Positions 42,519-52,450 of a DNA stretch of 64,000 nt are shown here, piece by piece. A program made the position numbers and the translations under genes. Origin of the DNA: Cyprinodon diabolis (taxonomy: Eukaryota > Chordata > Actinopteri > Cyprinodontiformes > Cyprinodontidae); the NCBI GenBank assembly GCA_030533445.1, contig CM060065.1, forward strand, positions 48,733,964 to 48,797,963, in the 5' to 3' direction. Each line of letters begins with the position of its first letter. Position 1 is the first letter of the stretch. The notes below the pieces were generated by a model that saw only the letters and a list, made by a program, of their open reading frames with translations, made no database searches and was not told the DNA's origin.

Positions 42519-42526
42519 ATAAGGAC

Positions 42527-43164
42527 ACCCAGTGAGTAGATGTTGAGTTTAGTTCTTCAATGAACTCTGACAGCAAAAGAGCAGAACACTGAAATCTAGG
42601 AACCCAACCTGAGAGTTTCAATGGATAACCATGTGAACAACATAAAAGCATGAATGAAGTAGGTGTGATTACACACCATTTAAGAAAAACAATCTGGCAT
42701 CTGCCTCAGGAAATCCGCTCCTTTTTAAGTTCCCCCTCTTTGGGTTCGATGAGCTGTATTTGTGGGGACACACCTACCTCTATTTACACAATAACAGAAA
42801 ATAAAATACAGAGAAGCTAAAGAAGTACGATTACTACTATTAAATAATTTAGAAAACACTAAACAAACCCCAACAATCAGACATTTTTGATATCTGAGAG
42901 CAGATTTCTAAAAACCCAGAGAGTCTCCAGCACCTCTTAATGTCTGTGATCTCTTCATGGGTCACAGGAAAAGTGTGCTGTGACCTTTGACCTCCTGATC
43001 TCCTGACTATTTGCAGTTTGTAATCTTGTTCATCTGTGAAAATGGATGACAGTGGATAAGCAGGTCACTTAAATGTACTACTTTCACCCACGCTATAGTT
43101 TAAATTAAACAGATAAGTGGCTAAGCTCGATGTAGGAATGGCTTTGGAGTTTTGTGGTCCAGGA
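42527..43164. other. repeat-derived spacer
   Basis: The first 40 bp (CACCCAGTGAGTAGATGTTG and AGTTTAGTTCTTCAATGAAC) are the inverted match of 50840-50887. Beyond that no feature is recognised. Confidence 0.4.
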
Positions 43165-44020
43165 CCAGAGGTGGAAAGAGTACTAAAAAATTGTAATTGA
43201 GTAAAAGTATTTATTTACTTTGCCTAAATTCTACTCAGAGTAAAAGTAAAATTACCCGTCTCAAAATGTACTCAAGTAAAAGTACAAAATTACTTCATTT
43301 AAAATGTAATTTGAGTAAAAGTTACTTAGTTACTTTGAGTTATTTAATGCAAAAAAGGATGAGTCATGAATCGAATTGAGCACAAGGTGTTTTAATCGAT
43401 TTCAAGGCGTATTTCAGTGACATCAACACTTGCTAAAGATCACCTGGGCTAAAAAACATACTTCCTCACAGCACAAGGATAGTCACAACCTGTACCATAA
43501 AGTGCAAACAATTGTCAATCCTACTGTCCAACAGACATTTTTTCGTAAATTGGATGTTGATGTTTTAAAAGCCGAAAGCTCCGTTTTGCTGGGCAGGCAC
43601 ATGTTGCACTGCATTATCACATTGTTCCATTTTGTGTATTTGAAAACAAATAATCCTTCCAAATATGGCCGAGGGTTTTTCTGGCTTTCGTCTCCAGAAT
43701 ATGTTTCATCTTCAGGCCTTTCCTCATCCATACTCCCTAAGTTGTGATTAGCAACTTCCATCTTCCGAAGCGCAGCACTGGATTATGAGACAATACTAAG
43801 GGTAAATGCAAGGCAGGGCCACATTTAATTTTTTCACCATCAGTATTTTTTTTTTTTTACTCAGTAATGTGAGCGGGTTTTAAATGTAGCAAAGTAAAAC
43901 TACTTAGGTTAAAATTTACTCGAGTAAAAGTAAAAATTTAATATTTCAAAAACTACTCAGAAAATTACAAATTACTCATAAAAAGTACTCAATTACAGTA
44001 ACTTGAGTAAATGACATTCA
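43165..44020 (-). mobile_element. hAT-type element, internally deleted
   Basis: It starts CAGAGGTGGAAAGAGTAC, a familiar fish hAT end, followed by many GAGTAAAAGTA words. The other side has inverted TTTACTCGAGTAAAAG and AGTACTCAATTAC words. The far right end is eroded, so its limit is approximate. The middle keeps the start of a transposase gene on the minus strand. Confidence 0.7.
43540..43761 (-). pseudogene. hAT transposase N-terminus with BED-type zinc finger, truncated
   Basis: The minus frame contains GDESQKNPRPYLEGLFVFKY, VIMQCNMCLPSKTELSAF and KTSTSNLRKN. This is the BED zinc-finger pattern (aromatic residue, C-x2-C, S-x-S-N-L) found at the start of many hAT transposases. The final histidine pair is missing: the frame leaves the family after SNLRKN. 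No catalytic region remains. Confidence 0.65.
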
Positions 44021-45308
44021 TCTTTTATCTATTTCAAATCTATGGCAACAAATGTGTGGTAGTTTACCCAAATACTAAACCCTGAAAGTTTTCTCTGTTC
44101 TTTTTATTTCATTAAAATTTGACTTTTTTTATTTTTTTTATTTTTCCCATCATAAAAGATATGCATGAGAAAGTCAAATTGAAAGAAAATACTTTGATAT
44201 TTTGCTGCCCTCCTGGTTTTACATAAGTTCTCTACATAAAACTAGTCATAATAATCTGTTTATAAGCCTTACAATATTTTTGTCTGTGTTATACATAGAG
44301 TTGTGTTAGATCAAAGGTGAAACCTAAAGACTTTTCACTGACTTTTGTATGTTTTTTAAGAGTCTGTGCTGAAAAAATAACAAACATAATTTAAATTAAT
44401 TTGTAAAATTTTACAATAGGCAAAATTAAGTCAAGAAACGTACAATAATGTGAAAAAGGACACCCCTGCTATCATCCTGTTATGCTATTAGAACCTATTA
44501 TGCCTGAAAAATAAAACCCATTTATCTCATTGTAAAAACTGGAGTCAGATTTGCATATCATTGTGATAAAAGAAAGTAAATGTATTGTGAATGAATGAAT
44601 AGATTTGTTCTTTTGTTGCAGCTAAATGATTTAGCAGAATAATTTACGAGGTGTTAAAAATGATTCAAAAATTGGAAATGTAACACAGCCCAGAGGGCTT
44701 TGTTGAAGCAGAAATGGTTTATGACCACTGTCTGAATTTCCCAGCTTTTCTTCTATTTCATCCTCCTTGCTAAAGTATTTCCACCCTTTTACTTTTTTAT
44801 ATGTTTCCACATTATAACCATAAACTTTTTGATTGATTGATTGACAGTGGAGAAATGTACTATTTACTTCAGTGCATTTTGTCAATAAGGAAAAAACTTT
44901 TTTTTTAATTTCTTGCAAATAAAAACTGCAAATTACAGCTTAAAAACCTTTATAAAAACATTCATCACATAGAGCAACTTTTTAAAAAGTCTCAAAATGA
45001 GTCAGCCTGAGTGAAATTTAATCTCTGAGCAAATCCAGCTGTTCTGTGAGGGACCTCTGTTAGAGAACATTAGTGAACAAACAGCATCATGGAGAGAAAA
45101 TTAATCCTGCTGTAGATTAAATCAGCCTATATAAGCTGCTGGATTGGTCATTCTAGGCTTACATCTGTTTATCTATTATTAGGTCAAGGGCCACCATCTT
45201 GTCAGTTTGGGAATAGAGTTCATTGAGGCATAACTTACTTTGATATTTCAGTTTGAGTAGAAAGAGAAAACAGCTTCACATGTTTCATTGAGGTACCATA
45301 TGGAGTCC
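44021..45308. other. non-coding, no gene recognised
   Basis: AT-rich with no identifiable repeat except short homopolymers. The 9 bp before 45309 are the target duplication of the next element. Confidence 0.4.
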
Positions 45309-45841
45309 TAACCTGACTCCGTCAGATGGATTTGCTCCGCATATCCATCTGGAAACCTTCCGTTGAAGAAATTTTGGGAAGGGGCAAAAATACTGGTTAG
45401 CTGATTGGCCTATGTTGGTGATAGACGGGCCAAATAAACCAATCAGATCAACGAAGCGTATGACGTACTAACAGAGCGACGACGAAGAGGAGCCAATTGA
45501 TAGATCAAACCAGTCGGGAGAAGAGCAAAAACATCTTTTCCTTTGAGAAAAGCCTCTAGAGCAGTGTTTTGCTCTTCTTTCAGTGAAGAAATACTCTGTA
45601 ATTCTGATAAAACTTGCTCAATAGCCACGCTGACGCTAGTTTCATCGGCTGAAGCCACCATGTTCTTTAGACTGAACTGTCGCGCTTCTCGTTGCGTCAC
45701 ACCTCAACCCGCCTCAAAGCCAACGCTGATTGGACTTTCTTTTGGTGAACGGCTCCAAATTTTCTTTAATGTAGAGTCTCCAGACTGATCTGGGCGTGAA
45801 ACCTTGAAAGCTTGCGAGATCAGGATGGTCTCACAAGGCTA
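45309..45841 (-). mobile_element. helicase-exon transposon derivative, copy 2
   Basis: The ends are TAACCTGACTCCGTC and CTCACAAGGCTA, with a perfect 9-bp duplication ATGGAGTCC (45300-45308 and 45842-45850). It is 533 bp, inverted relative to copy 3 and closely similar to copies 3 and 4. Terminal inverted similarity is short (TARCCT). No transposase. Confidence 0.85.
45443..45661 (-). pseudogene. RecQ-like helicase N-terminal fragment, copy 2
   Basis: A 72-codon frame from ATG at 45661: MVASADETSV, VAIEQVLSE, LKEEQNTALEAFL and KDVFALLPTG. It keeps LIYQLAPL, the segment that follows motif I in RecQ-type helicases, but the F-G-K-S of the Walker A site is deleted in frame. After LAPL it runs into terminal sequence (RRRSVSTSYASLI) and stops. 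Confidence 0.75.
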
Positions 45842-46042
45842 ATGGAGTCCTGTTTTGTCTTTGAATTGCAGAGATAATGGATTTGTCTATTTATTTACCA
45901 AATAATTTTTTTGTCCCGCTATGGTGCGGCAGTCGTTGCTAACATGGCATCAAACATTTGTTGTTTTTTTTACATATTTTAATATTTATTTTTATATCTA
46001 AGGTTTTTATTTTTATGCTATGGTTCATTATATATATATATA

Positions 46043-47290
46043 CACTATATTGCCAAAAGTATTTGCTCACCTGCCTTGACTCACATATGAGCTTAAGTGA
46101 CATCCCGTTCCTAATCCATAGGGTTCAATATGACGTCGGTCCACCCTTTGCAGCTAGAACAGCTTCAACTCTTCTGGGAAGGCTGTCCACAAGGTTTAGG
46201 AGTGTGTTTATGGGAATTTTTGACCATTCTTCCAGAAGCGCATTTGTGAGGTCGCACACTGATGTTGGACGAGAAGGCCTGGCTCTCAGTCTCCGCTCTA
46301 ATTCATCCCAAAGGTGTTCTATCGGGTTGAGGTCAGGACTCTGTGCAGGCCAGTCAAGTTCATCCACACCAGACTCTGTCATCCATGTCTTTATGGACCT
46401 TGCTTTGTGCACTGGTGCACAGTCATGTTGGAAGAGGAAGGGGCCAGCTCCAAACTGTTCCCACAAAGTTGGGAGCATGGAATTGTCCAAAATGTCTTGG
46501 TATGCTGAAGCATTCAGAGTTCCTTTCACTGGAACTAAGGGGCCAAGCCCAGCTCCTGAAAAACAACCCCACACCATAATCCCCCCTCCACCAAACTTTA
46601 CACTTGGCACAATGCAGTCAGACAAGTACCGTTCTCCTGGCAACCGCCAAACCCAGACCCGTCCATCAGATTGCCAGATGGAGAAGCGCGATTCGTCACT
46701 CCAGAGAACGCGTCTCCACTGCTCTAGAGTCCAGTGGCGGCGTGCTTTACACCACCGCATCCGACGCTTTGCATTGCACTTGGTTATGTATGGCTTGGAT
46801 GCAGCTGCTCGACCATGGAAACCCATTCCATGAAGCTCTCTGCGCACTGTTCTTGAGCTAATCTGAAGGCCACATGAAGTTTGGAGGTCTGTAGTGATTG
46901 ACTCTGCAGAAAGTTGGCGACCTCTTCGCACTATGCGCTTCAGCATCCGCTGACCCCGCTCCGTCAGTTTACGTGGCCTACCACTTCGTGGCTGAGTTGC
47001 TGTCGTTCCCAAACACTTCCATTTTCTTATAATACAGCTGACAGTTGACTGTGGAATATTTAGGAGCGAGGAAATTTCACGACTGGATTTGTTGCACAGG
47101 TGGCATCCTATCACAGTTCCACGCTGGAATTCACTGAGCTCCTGAGAGCGACCCATTCTTTCACAAATGTTTGTAAAAACAGTCTGCATGCCTAGGTGCT
47201 TGAATTTATACACCTGTGGCCATGGAAGTGATTGGAACACCTGATTCCAATAATTTGGATGGGTGAGCAAATACTTTTGGCAATATAGTG
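46043..47290 (-). mobile_element. complete Tc1-like transposon
   Basis: It is 1248 bp with terminal inverted repeats that are identical over 29 bp (CACTATATTGCCAAAAGTAT then TTGCTCACC) and TA flanking both ends (46041-46042, 47291-47292). Insertion was into a (TA)n run. It holds a single uninterrupted transposase gene. Identical repeats and an open gene suggest recent movement. A decayed relative is at 11245-11505. Confidence 0.95.
46125..47156 (-). CDS. Tc1-like DD34E transposase, apparently intact
   Basis: 343 residues from ATG at 47156 ([10 protein letters not shown]), the usual length and start for Tc1 transposases. The frame is open 38 codons further upstream, but that part overlaps the terminal repeat. 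Residues about 7-46 form the first helix-turn-helix ([20 protein letters not shown]); GRPRKL at 59-64 is the GRPR-like hook; about 70-120 is the second DNA-binding half. The catalytic triad is D154 (LWSDESRF), D245 (LFQHDCAP) and E280 ([11 protein letters not shown]), with exactly 34 residues between the last two. The glycine-rich [12 protein letters not shown] lies at 189-200. The enzyme cuts and pastes the element at TA sites. No stop, frameshift or lost catalytic residue was seen. Confidence 0.93.
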   Translation of the reverse strand: MGRSQELSEFQRGTVIGCHLCNKSSREISSLLNIPQSTVSCIIRKWKCLGTTATQPRSGRPRKLTERGQRMLKRIVRRGRQLSAESITTDLQTSCGLQISSRTVRRELHGMGFHGRAAASKPYITKCNAKRRMRWCKARRHWTLEQWRRVLWSDESRFSIWQSDGRVWVWRLPGERYLSDCIVPSVKFGGGGIMVWGCFSGAGLGPLVPVKGTLNASAYQDILDNSMLPTLWEQFGAGPFLFQHDCAPVHKARSIKTWMTESGVDELDWPAQSPDLNPIEHLWDELERRLRARPSRPTSVCDLTNALLEEWSKIPINTLLNLVDSLPRRVEAVLAAKGGPTSY

Positions 47291-47296
47291 TATATA

Positions 47297-47342
<46 letters not shown>

Positions 47343-47958
47343 ATTATTTTTTTTTTTATTTATATTTTATTATGCACCGTGGGGTTGAGAGGACGGAAAT
47401 TTCATCTGTGTTGTATATTTACATGTAGCACATTTGACGATAAAGTTGAGTTGAGTTGAATTGAGTTGAGTTAAGGAAAAAAAAAACAAAGACACAAGAC
47501 ATATGAGGGAAAACGAGAAGATCAAAGCAGCCTAAATAAAAAAAAATATGTCAAGGTTTGGGGATTACTGTGAACTGTTCACTCCATTACCTATAACTCC
47601 AAGTCCTAAACTTAAACCGGAACGTCACCAAATAAGGGATTTATGAAAGGTCGATGTAATGGTAAGTTCAACGTTTTTTATCTTTAACTTTTACTTTTTT
47701 CAATAAATTTCAAGAAAAAGCAGCACAAACACAAATTTTCTGCTGAACTAACCACTGCTGCACATTTTAAATGAAATTGAATGATGTCATTTTTTGAAGA
47801 AAGTTAGGGGGCTGGTTGACCTTTTGTGACCTATGGAAGTTTTTTTATTTTTTATTAATATCCTTAAAATCATAACAGTAAAAATAAAAGTTTTTTGCTG
47901 TACAAACTGGCACGAATGTAACACAAACATTTGACAGAAATTTGAATAAAGTGGGGTG
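47291..47958. other. spacer with AT and T-rich repeats
   Basis: (TA)n and a long T-rich run occupy 47291-47350. GATAAAGTTGAGTTGAGTTG near 47440 is a microsatellite-like LINE tail. Nothing else is recognised. Confidence 0.5.
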
Positions 47959-48711
47959 TGTTACGGCTGTCGCCGTCATATTTGTGTTTCCCTTTATTTT
48001 CTTTATTTTCCTTCTTTCTCACCTCTACTAAGTAGGCTGCATGGCCCTGTGGAAAGACCCGCCTACTTCCTGGTTTCTGGGGATCTGACTTCAATCCCAT
48101 CCATTGGCTCCCTCAGTTCCACCTTCAACCAATGGCTCATCACCACCTGCTATCACCTCCTGCTCATAAGGAGAGCTCACCTGTTGATTGAGGCAGCTTG
48201 TCACAGCCAGTTGACTTGTGTGCCTCGTGTGAACCAAACATTGTTGGTTAGCAGCTGCTTGTTTGTTTTAGTGGAGTAGCTCTCTTATCTTTTTGGTTAC
48301 CCATTTGGGGTTTGTGCTACTTAGCTTGTGTCAAGTATTTTGTTCTGTTTGGCTAATGTGCATCTTTACTAGCTTGAGGCTAGAAAGAGGGTGGAGGTAG
48401 GGCCAGAGTCTGGACTGATTGCACCACTGAGTATTTTCTTTGTTAGTTACATTCGGTGTAGTAGGTGCTGTGTTCTGTGTTTTTTAGTAAGAATCCCCTT
48501 TTGGTTTAAATCTGTAGTTAGGTAGAATCCTCCTTTTGAGGATCTCTTTTATTTAACTTTGTTATTTTCACAGCACCCTCACCCACCCTCCTTTTGTTTG
48601 TTTATTGCTTGCACCTCTTGTTATCAAATAAATAATAATTTTATAAGAACTTACCAGTTTCTGCCTATAAGTTTATGCCCCCACTTCCCTAGACATACAG
48701 GGCCAGTAACA
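47959..48711 (+). mobile_element. 5' LTR of a retrovirus-like or LTR retrotransposon
   Basis: The ends TGTTACGGC and GCCAGTAACA give the TG...CA form with a short terminal inversion (TGTTAC/GTAACA). AATAAATAATAA near 48627 can serve as polyadenylation signal. It is followed by a primer-binding site, so it is the upstream LTR of an element and not a solo LTR. No second copy lies in the window, so the element is truncated or rearranged downstream. Confidence 0.8.
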
Positions 48712-48715
48712 TATA

Positions 48716-48733
48716 TGGGGGCTTGTCCGGGAT
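48716..48733 (+). other. tRNA-Pro-type primer-binding site
   Basis: TGGGGGCTTGTCCGGGAT differs at one position from the proline-tRNA primer-binding sequence used by many retroviruses and some LTR retrotransposons. It lies four bases after the LTR end. Confidence 0.8.
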
Positions 48734-48844
48734 CTCTCTTTCTAGAGGAACCCCAAATTTCCACTTGGCATTAACTGGTTCTTGATAACAATTGAGTGAC
48801 TAGCTTAACTGTAATGAGGTACAGCTTGCCTGATTCAGGGAATC

Positions 48845-49140
48845 ATGGCCGCTGCACGGTTTGAGTTAGAGGTTTTTCTAAAACAGCCCTCAGTAGAGCT
48901 GTTTAACGTGTCGGAAAGATGAGCTACTCCAGTTAGCAGCCCACTGTGGCATCTCGGTTCCCAAAACTATTCTTAAAAAATAATTGAAACCTGCAACTTC
49001 ACTCTGTGGTCCAAATGTAAGAATATGTGTGATATAACCAACACTACACAAATCCATAAACACACCATCACCAAGAAAACATTGACTGTTCGGACCTGAT
49101 GGAACTAAGTACAACTTTTTGTCTCAAATGCTAACATGTT
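48845..49140 (+). pseudogene. gag-like fragment, frameshifted
   Basis: An ATG at 48845 opens a short frame (MAAARFELEVFLKQPS) located where gag begins, 112 bp after the primer-binding site. The frame is broken within about 25 codons, near 48915, by a one-base shift and stop. The neighbouring frame continues with an amphipathic LLQLAAHCGI-type segment. No capsid, protease or RT domain is found downstream. Confidence 0.5.
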
Positions 49141-50655
49141 CGAGGCGTACCCCAAACAGGCCTACTGCTTTATTGCTGGTGACATTTTGTCGTACAAATG
49201 GCCAACCACATACTGAATGCTCATAACATTTAAAGTGCTGTATCATTGTGAAGACTAAGTGCCCTTAATCTTCCTCTTCACTCTCATTCCTTGAGAAACC
49301 ATTCAAAGAAAACGGATCTGCTGGTTAAACACCTTACAAGAGTTCATTTTATCCTGTGTCAGGCCTTAAAGTCCAACACAGAGATGTGTTCAGTCTGTTT
49401 CACAGAACCGTTGAAAAACAGTGATTCCAGATTAATGTTGCGTTTATGTAAGAAAAATGATTGCAAGGAGAAATTTTGAAGATTTCCCAGGATATCTGAT
49501 TCATCAGCTCTGTTCAACTGTTTAACCAAGTCCAGTGTAATTCCACCCAACACACCACCTCATGGAGACACTCTGACCTCACCAGAAAAAGCAGGTTTGC
49601 AGGTGAGCATTTCTTTTCAGTGGGGAAATTGAGTTCATCTTCATCCGATTGTGTCACTCTCTGCCCAAAACGGTTTGAGCAGCTCGGTTCACTCTGTGCG
49701 TCTCTTTAAGGAGAATATTTAAGGCTCCAAAAAAACGGAGAGAAAAAGAGTGACTCACAGAACTCCCCACGGCAGGCGGTGTGTGAGATCTGGGGGCCCC
49801 GGAGCCCTCTGGATGGCTCACCCTGAATGAGTGCCCCAAAGAGTTGACCGGGCTCATTGAGAACAGGTTAGGAGGGGAAGGGAATGCTTTTGCTGCACGT
49901 TTGGCCCCTTGACCCACTGTCCAGCATCGGCCTTGGCAGCTTTGAAACCCAACATATTTATTTGCCACTCTCTGAAGAGAGAGGGCGGAGCAGCTGTCAG
50001 AAGAAAGTCATCGTCCTGCTGACAGCTTCATCTGCTGATGAAGGGCGTCTATGACAGGCGCACAATGTCCCTGCGTCAGCCATCCAGGAGCAAAGGACTG
50101 TCATATGTGGACATGCTGGGAACCTCCCCCCTGTTCCCCTCTTCTAAGTTTTCTTTCTCTTTTTTTTATCTCTATATAATACAAGCCTGTCAGACGGGGA
50201 ACATGTGGGAACTATCTGCAGCATAGCTGACTGAGCTTTTGTTCTTTCCGTCCGAGAAATCAAGCAGTTACAGCTTCGTTAAGAGCAGCTAGAAACATAA
50301 ATATTACTTTTAAGTGTTCCCTCTCAGTTCTCAGGCTTTATTTGCCTTACCTGAGGTAAAAAAATGAAGCTAGAGCCTTACAAAATTCTTCATTTTGGTG
50401 AATATGCAGAATTTCCATATTTTGTTACATTACAACAAGTTTAGATGGAATTTATATAGATTTTCTCTCCCTCTTTTAAATATGCCCAGTGAGCATTACA
50501 TATCTATGTTTTACCACAGATTTGACTAAGCGGTAGATCCCTTCAACATGCATTTATTTTGACCACATTCTTAAAGGGATCTATGATGAGTTGCAAGAAC
50601 AGACTTTATTTAATTCTGAAAGATTTATATTTTAAGTAAACAAAATAGAGTGAAA
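49141..50655. other. non-coding; includes a candidate regulatory block
   Basis: No gene. The first part may be eroded retroelement interior. From about 49640 the sequence is single-copy and GC-balanced. Confidence 0.35.
49650..50290. promoter_or_regulatory. candidate regulatory block with TALE-type sites
   Basis: Four MEIS/TALE-type TGACAG words (either strand) fall within 110 bp: 49994-49999, 50020-50025, 50052-50057 and 50098-50103. The block is non-repetitive, unlike its neighbours, and encodes no recognisable protein. Enhancer function is inferred from motif density and from the developmental gene nearby. Confidence 0.3.
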
Positions 50656-50659
50656 ATTT

Positions 50660-50840
50660 GTGTTGCGCCTACAGTATACCGATACCAGTTTCGGGCGAGG
50701 CCCCGATCCATAGCTAAAATGGTGGTATCGGTATTGGTGAGAACCAACAAATCCCCGGTACCATTTTAAGAGCCAAAAGTTTATTCAACTATTGTCACCC
50801 ATTCCAGGTAGGCAATGAAAAGTTCTATTGGATTCACTGG
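50660..50840. mobile_element. hAT-like element fragment (family of 41661)
   Basis: GTGTTGCGCCTACAGTATAC opens the copy; AATGGTGGTATCGGTATTGG and TTTATTCAACTATTGTCACC follow. It breaks off after GGATTCACTG and only one end is present. Confidence 0.75.
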
Positions 50841-50887
50841 AAGAACTAATCTCAACATCACAACATCTCCTCACTGGATGTCCTTAT

Positions 50888-51250
50888 TAATGTTGCACTG
50901 ATACCAGGATTGGGGGGGGCCCGATTCAGCAATAAAATGGTGGTATCGGTGTTGGCGAGTACCGACAAACTGATACCATTTTAAGAGCCAAAAGTTTATT
51001 CTAACTATTGTCACCCATTCCAGGTAAAGAGTTCGACTGAATTCACTTTGTATTAGTTTTTTTCCTGCTTCACAAAGGTAGGCAGCAGCTTGACAAAGCC
51101 ATGATGACAATTATTTTACATCCAAGTAGTATGCAGTTCTTCATATATATAGACACACATCAATTTCAAACAGATGGTATCAGTATCGGCCAATTCTGCA
51201 CAGCCAGGTATCGGTATCAGGGCCAAAAAAGGGCATCGACAGAACACTTG
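50888..51250. mobile_element. hAT-like element, uninterrupted copy
   Basis: It starts TAATGTTGCACTGATACC and ends near GGCATCGACAGAACAC. It preserves the site that is interrupted by an LTR in the 41661 copy. The left flank (TCACTGGATGTCCTTAT) matches the flank of that copy in inverted orientation, whereas the right flank does not. Confidence 0.8.
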
Positions 51251-51317
51251 TTAAAATACTGTCAGCTGCTTAGTTCATATAAATGTAAATAAACTATTCT
51301 GACAGTTTATTGAGAAA

Positions 51318-51960
51318 TCAAGATCAAGGTGTACCGGGTTGTTGTTCTCACCACACTACTCTATGGCTGTGAAACATGGACAGTCTATCAGCGTCATGCC
51401 AAGAAGCTGAACCACTTTCACACCACCTGCCTCAGGAAACTTCTGGGTATAAAGTGGCAAGATAAGATCCCAGACACCGAGGTCCTCACCCGTGCTGACC
51501 TGCCCAGCATATACACCATCCTGATGCAGTCCCAGCTGGGCAGGACGCGTAGCTCGCATGTCTGATGACCGCATCCCAAAGAAACTGTTGTTTGGCGAAC
51601 TACAGCAAGGAAAATGCTCCCAAGGTGGACAAAAGAAGCGTTTCAAGGACACGCTCAAAGCCTCGTTGAAGGCCTTCAACATCGGCCACAATACATGGGA
51701 GCAGGCAGCGCAAGACAGAGGAATGTGGCGATCCGCTGTCCAAAAAGGTGCCAAAGCTTGCAAGGCAAACCGGATCGCTGTGACTGTAGAGCGTAGGCAA
51801 GCCAGGAAGATCAGAGCTGCCAATCTTGCACCAGACGCCACCATTCCCTGTCCACATTGCCCAAGACTATTCCGTGCACAGATTGGCCTGATCAGCCTCC
51901 TGCGTACTCATAGACTCTAACTTCCCCAACCATAGGATGAATAGATGGTCCTCGTCGTAT
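51318..51960 (+). pseudogene. LINE ORF2 C-terminal region, frameshifted
   Basis: The first frame has LLYGCETWTVYQRHAKKLNH and LRKLLGIKWQDKIPDTEVL, the post-RT block of many LINEs. A frameshift at about 51540-51558 moves to the next frame, with MSDDRIPKKLLFGELQQGKC and WRSAVQKGAKA, and a terminal C-P-H-C zinc-finger-like motif ending LLRTH near 51915. The frame stops at 51920. One expected histidine of the finger appears replaced. The N-terminal two thirds are absent (5' truncation). Confidence 0.8.
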
Positions 51961-52244
51961 CGACGGACGAACAAATAAACTATTGTAACTCAGATGTCCC
52001 CATGTTGTTTGCTCCGCAATCCATATTGGGTAAATCATGCATGCTAGGTGCTGAAGCACTAGCTCCATCCAGCCAAAGCAGCAATGAGTATAACTGTAGT
52101 TTCTTAAAATTGATAAAAATGAAGAAATCAGGACCAAATGATGCTAACCTGGATGGAGAGCTATGCTACAAAGTGCTCCAGTTTCTAACTGAGGCTGTTT
52201 ACGATTCGCATCAGGATGAAAGCATTTTCTCAGATATATTAGGG
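51961..52244. other. short spacer, unclassified
   Basis: A plus-strand frame here (LDGELCYKVLQFLTEAVYDS) has no family I recognise. Confidence 0.3.
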
Positions 52245-52450
52245 GGAGTGGTGGCATTGTGGTTAGGGCATAGGGCTTTGAACCCTGAAGCTGTGAGCAT
52301 GAAACCCACTCCCACAGATCCACTAATCTGGGTCTCTGAGCAAGACCCTTAACCCCTGATTGCTGCCGGGGCGCTGCACAATGGCAGCCCACTGCTCTCA
52401 AAGGTGATGGGTTAAATGCTGAGGTCAATTTCAGATCAATAAAGTTTCAT
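52245..52450 (+). mobile_element. tRNA-derived SINE, second family
   Basis: GGAGTGGTGGCATTGTGGTTAGGGCA is the A-box head (about 52246-52271); the GAGCATGAAACCCACTCCC region is a weak B box. The body has AGCAAGACCCTTAACCC and GCGCTGCACAATGGCAGCCC, and the tail GTGATGGGTTAAATGCTGAG then AATAAAGTTTC. It is distinct from the SINE at 41206. Confidence 0.85.

Noticed and set aside
45958..46861. Plus-strand 291-codon frame and others over the Tc1 element
   Set aside because: They lie antisense to the transposase, whose frame carries the full DD34E motif set.
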